The translations under genes were made by a program, and so were the position numbers. Below, in pieces: positions 36,553 through 37,216 of a stretch of DNA of 37,216 bases (within the stretch, counting starts at the first letter, position 1; each line of letters starts with the position of its first letter). The DNA lies in IMG/VR virus record IMGVR_UViG_3300043399_000210, positions 1 to 37,216 of that record. One strand, written 5' to 3'. The stretch comes from a virus. The notes beneath the pieces are model-generated. The model saw only the letters and a list, made by a program, of their open reading frames with translations, was not told where the DNA came from and did no database searches.

Positions 36553-36730
36553 TAATGTCTACCTCACAGTGTTCGCACACTTCGAAGTCAGCCTCACAGG
36601 AGTAATCCTCTGGACCAACATAGTAAGCATCAAGATTCTTGATAAAGATATCGTAGGCTTCTTCTTCATTTGCGGCAATGATGCCTTCGGCTTCATATTC
36701 GTATGTAGCCTTGATAGTGAAACTCTGCAT
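36524..36730 (-). CDS. Acidic small protein with Cys-rich tail
   Basis: 68 aa from ATG 36730, with AAAGG six bases upstream; the longer reading from 36781 begins upstream of the promoter. The first half (QSFTIKATYEYEAEGIIAAN then EEEAYDIF) fits the local strand-EA-helix family; the tail adds C-x2-C and C-x-C among Asp/Glu. It is the first gene of the leftward block. Confidence 0.65.
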   Translation of the reverse strand: MQSFTIKATYEYEAEGIIAANEEEAYDIFIKNLDAYYVGPEDYSCEADFEVCEHCEVDINECECEDDE

Positions 36731-36758
36731 TTCACACCTTTCTTTCGGGGATACTTCT

Positions 36759-36788
36759 ATTATAATGTAGACCACCGACATATAACAA
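36759..36788 (-). promoter_or_regulatory. Leftward promoter of the small-gene block
   Basis: Minus strand TTGTTA (36788 to 36783), 18 bp, TATAAT (36764 to 36759). The start near 36752 gives a short leader with AAAGG before ATG 36730. Confidence 0.65.
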
Positions 36789-36793
36789 GAGAC

Positions 36794-36824
36794 TTTCGGG
36801 AAATTTTTGGGGATCTTCGTAATC
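36794..36824 (+). repeat. Diverged copy of the 35-bp repeat
   Basis: TTTCGGGAAATTTTTGGGG followed by ATCTTCGTAAT resembles the 33091 unit. With the copies at 32.9-33.2 kb it flanks the leftward gene block. Confidence 0.5.
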
Positions 36825-36870
36825 GGTTCTTAATGATTAATTATTCTAATAAAGATGTGCCGAGGCAGCC

Positions 36871-36889
36871 TGTGGATAACTTATCCCCA
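36871..36889. other. Pair of facing DnaA-box-like sites
   Basis: TGTGGATAA (36871-36879) is the exact reverse complement of the E. coli-type box TTATCCACA. One base later is TTATCCCCA (36881-36889), one mismatch from consensus on the other strand. Confidence 0.5.
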
Positions 36890-36944
36890 ACCAAATCGAT
36901 CCCCATAGGGAGGGCAGTTTATACTGTTGCCCAGCAGTTGTGGA

Positions 36945-37216
36945 TTACACTCCCAGCAGTACGCCAGCCACTACACGAGCCAGACGGTTCTTTTCTGCGT
37001 TGATAGCAGGGTCGAAGCCAGAAGCACCAGCGAGAATGTTCTCAGAGTTGCCACCACGAGCAGTCCTGTGCCAGTCAAGGCGTTCGGTGAGAGCGTTGAG
37101 CGTACCCCAAGCAGTACCAGCGATAGTGTTGTTGTAGTCACCAACATAGATGTCGTTGATAAGGTCAATCTTGTTCTCGTGCTTTTTGAGTGAACCCTTA
37201 GCGTCTTTCTCAGGGG
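36945..37216 (-). CDS. DUF932-like protein, C-terminal end (5' part outside window)
   Basis: Minus-strand frame open from the window edge (codons from 37214) to TAA at 36945. The 90 visible residues include DIYVGDYNNTIAGTAWGTLN and ALTERLDW, close to the NTxWGxxNAxTE end of DUF932 (phage/plasmid-like TIGR03299) proteins, followed by an alanine-rich end. These proteins are common in phages and plasmids with unknown function. Shadow frames on both strands in this stretch are rejected. Confidence 0.75.
   Translation of the reverse strand, partial: PEKDAKGSLKKHENKIDLINDIYVGDYNNTIAGTAWGTLNALTERLDWHRTARGGNSENILAGASGFDPAINAEKNRLARVVAGVLLGV

Noticed and set aside
36404-37003. Plus-strand 199-aa ORF
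   Set aside because: It is antisense to two overlapping small genes, a promoter and the DnaA-like boxes; it has no ribosome site.
36971-37168. Minus-strand 65-aa Thr/Leu-rich ORF
   Set aside because: It is a shadow of the DUF932-like frame, which is open to the window edge and has recognisable sequence.

Overview
The window reads as about 37 kb of a large tailed bacteriophage genome whose host is an actinobacterium. The phage assignment rests on an adjacent small and large terminase, a complete DNA-replication and recombination set, an M23 endolysin with a Cpl-7-type wall-binding domain, and dense tail-to-head gene packing. The actinobacterial assignment rests on a WhiB-like Fe-S protein, a DUF7455-like protein, an FmdB-like zinc ribbon, an MSMEG_6728-like protein, the CW_7 domain and ThyX. 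Base composition is moderate to AT-leaning, unlike most high-GC actinobacteria, which fits the phage carrying its own tRNAs. No integrase, repressor, attachment site, rRNA or CRISPR array was seen. Structural virion genes beyond the terminase are outside the window.

Layout. 1-9.2 kb (rightward): primase end, T4 gp32-like SSB, DnaE-type polymerase with an intact PHP site, MazG-like hydrolase, NrdH, RecA/UvsX-like recombinase, Hjc-like and RuvC-like nucleases, a Cas4/RecB-like nuclease and small zinc or HTH proteins. 9.2-11.5 kb: terminase. 11.5-14.9 kb: NrdI-NrdE-NrdF. 15.0-16.7 kb: holin-like protein, then 12 tRNA genes, with a promoter-driven, highly structured RNA/24-codon ORF in the middle. 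16.7-25.2 kb: endolysin, small regulators, dCMP deaminase-like, WhiB, a probable DNA-repair protein, membrane proteins, a stand-alone candidate ncRNA, a multidomain protein with duplicated domains, GroES, ThyX and dNMP kinase. 25.2-25.4 kb: two more tRNAs. 25.4-28.3 kb: three glycosyltransferase-type genes and an HNH protein, partly as divergent pairs. 28.3-32.4 kb: small accessory genes, including three tandem paralogues and a possible PD-(D/E)XK protein. 32.4-33.2 kb: an AT-rich non-coding region between convergent gene blocks, with 35-bp repeats. 33.2-36.7 kb (leftward): about 15 tiny, mostly acidic genes, several of them paralogous. The right edge holds the end of a DUF932-like gene, and a pair of DnaA-box-like sequences lies just left of it.

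How it works together. NrdH/I/E/F, dCMP deaminase, ThyX, dNMP kinase and MazG form a dNTP-supply and sanitising pathway that would feed the phage polymerase. SSB, RecA, RuvC-like, Hjc-like and Cas4-like proteins would handle recombination-dependent replication and resolve DNA before packaging.

The most striking feature is transcriptional. One promoter class is classical (TTGACA, 16-17 bp, TATAAT-like) and feeds mRNAs with Shine-Dalgarno leaders. A second class places a -10 hexamer exactly 6 nt before ATG, usually without a -35 or Shine-Dalgarno, so these transcripts should be leaderless. I count at least eight such sites on both strands, including two very compact divergent pairs. A third arrangement places an extended -10 immediately before an RNA hairpin.
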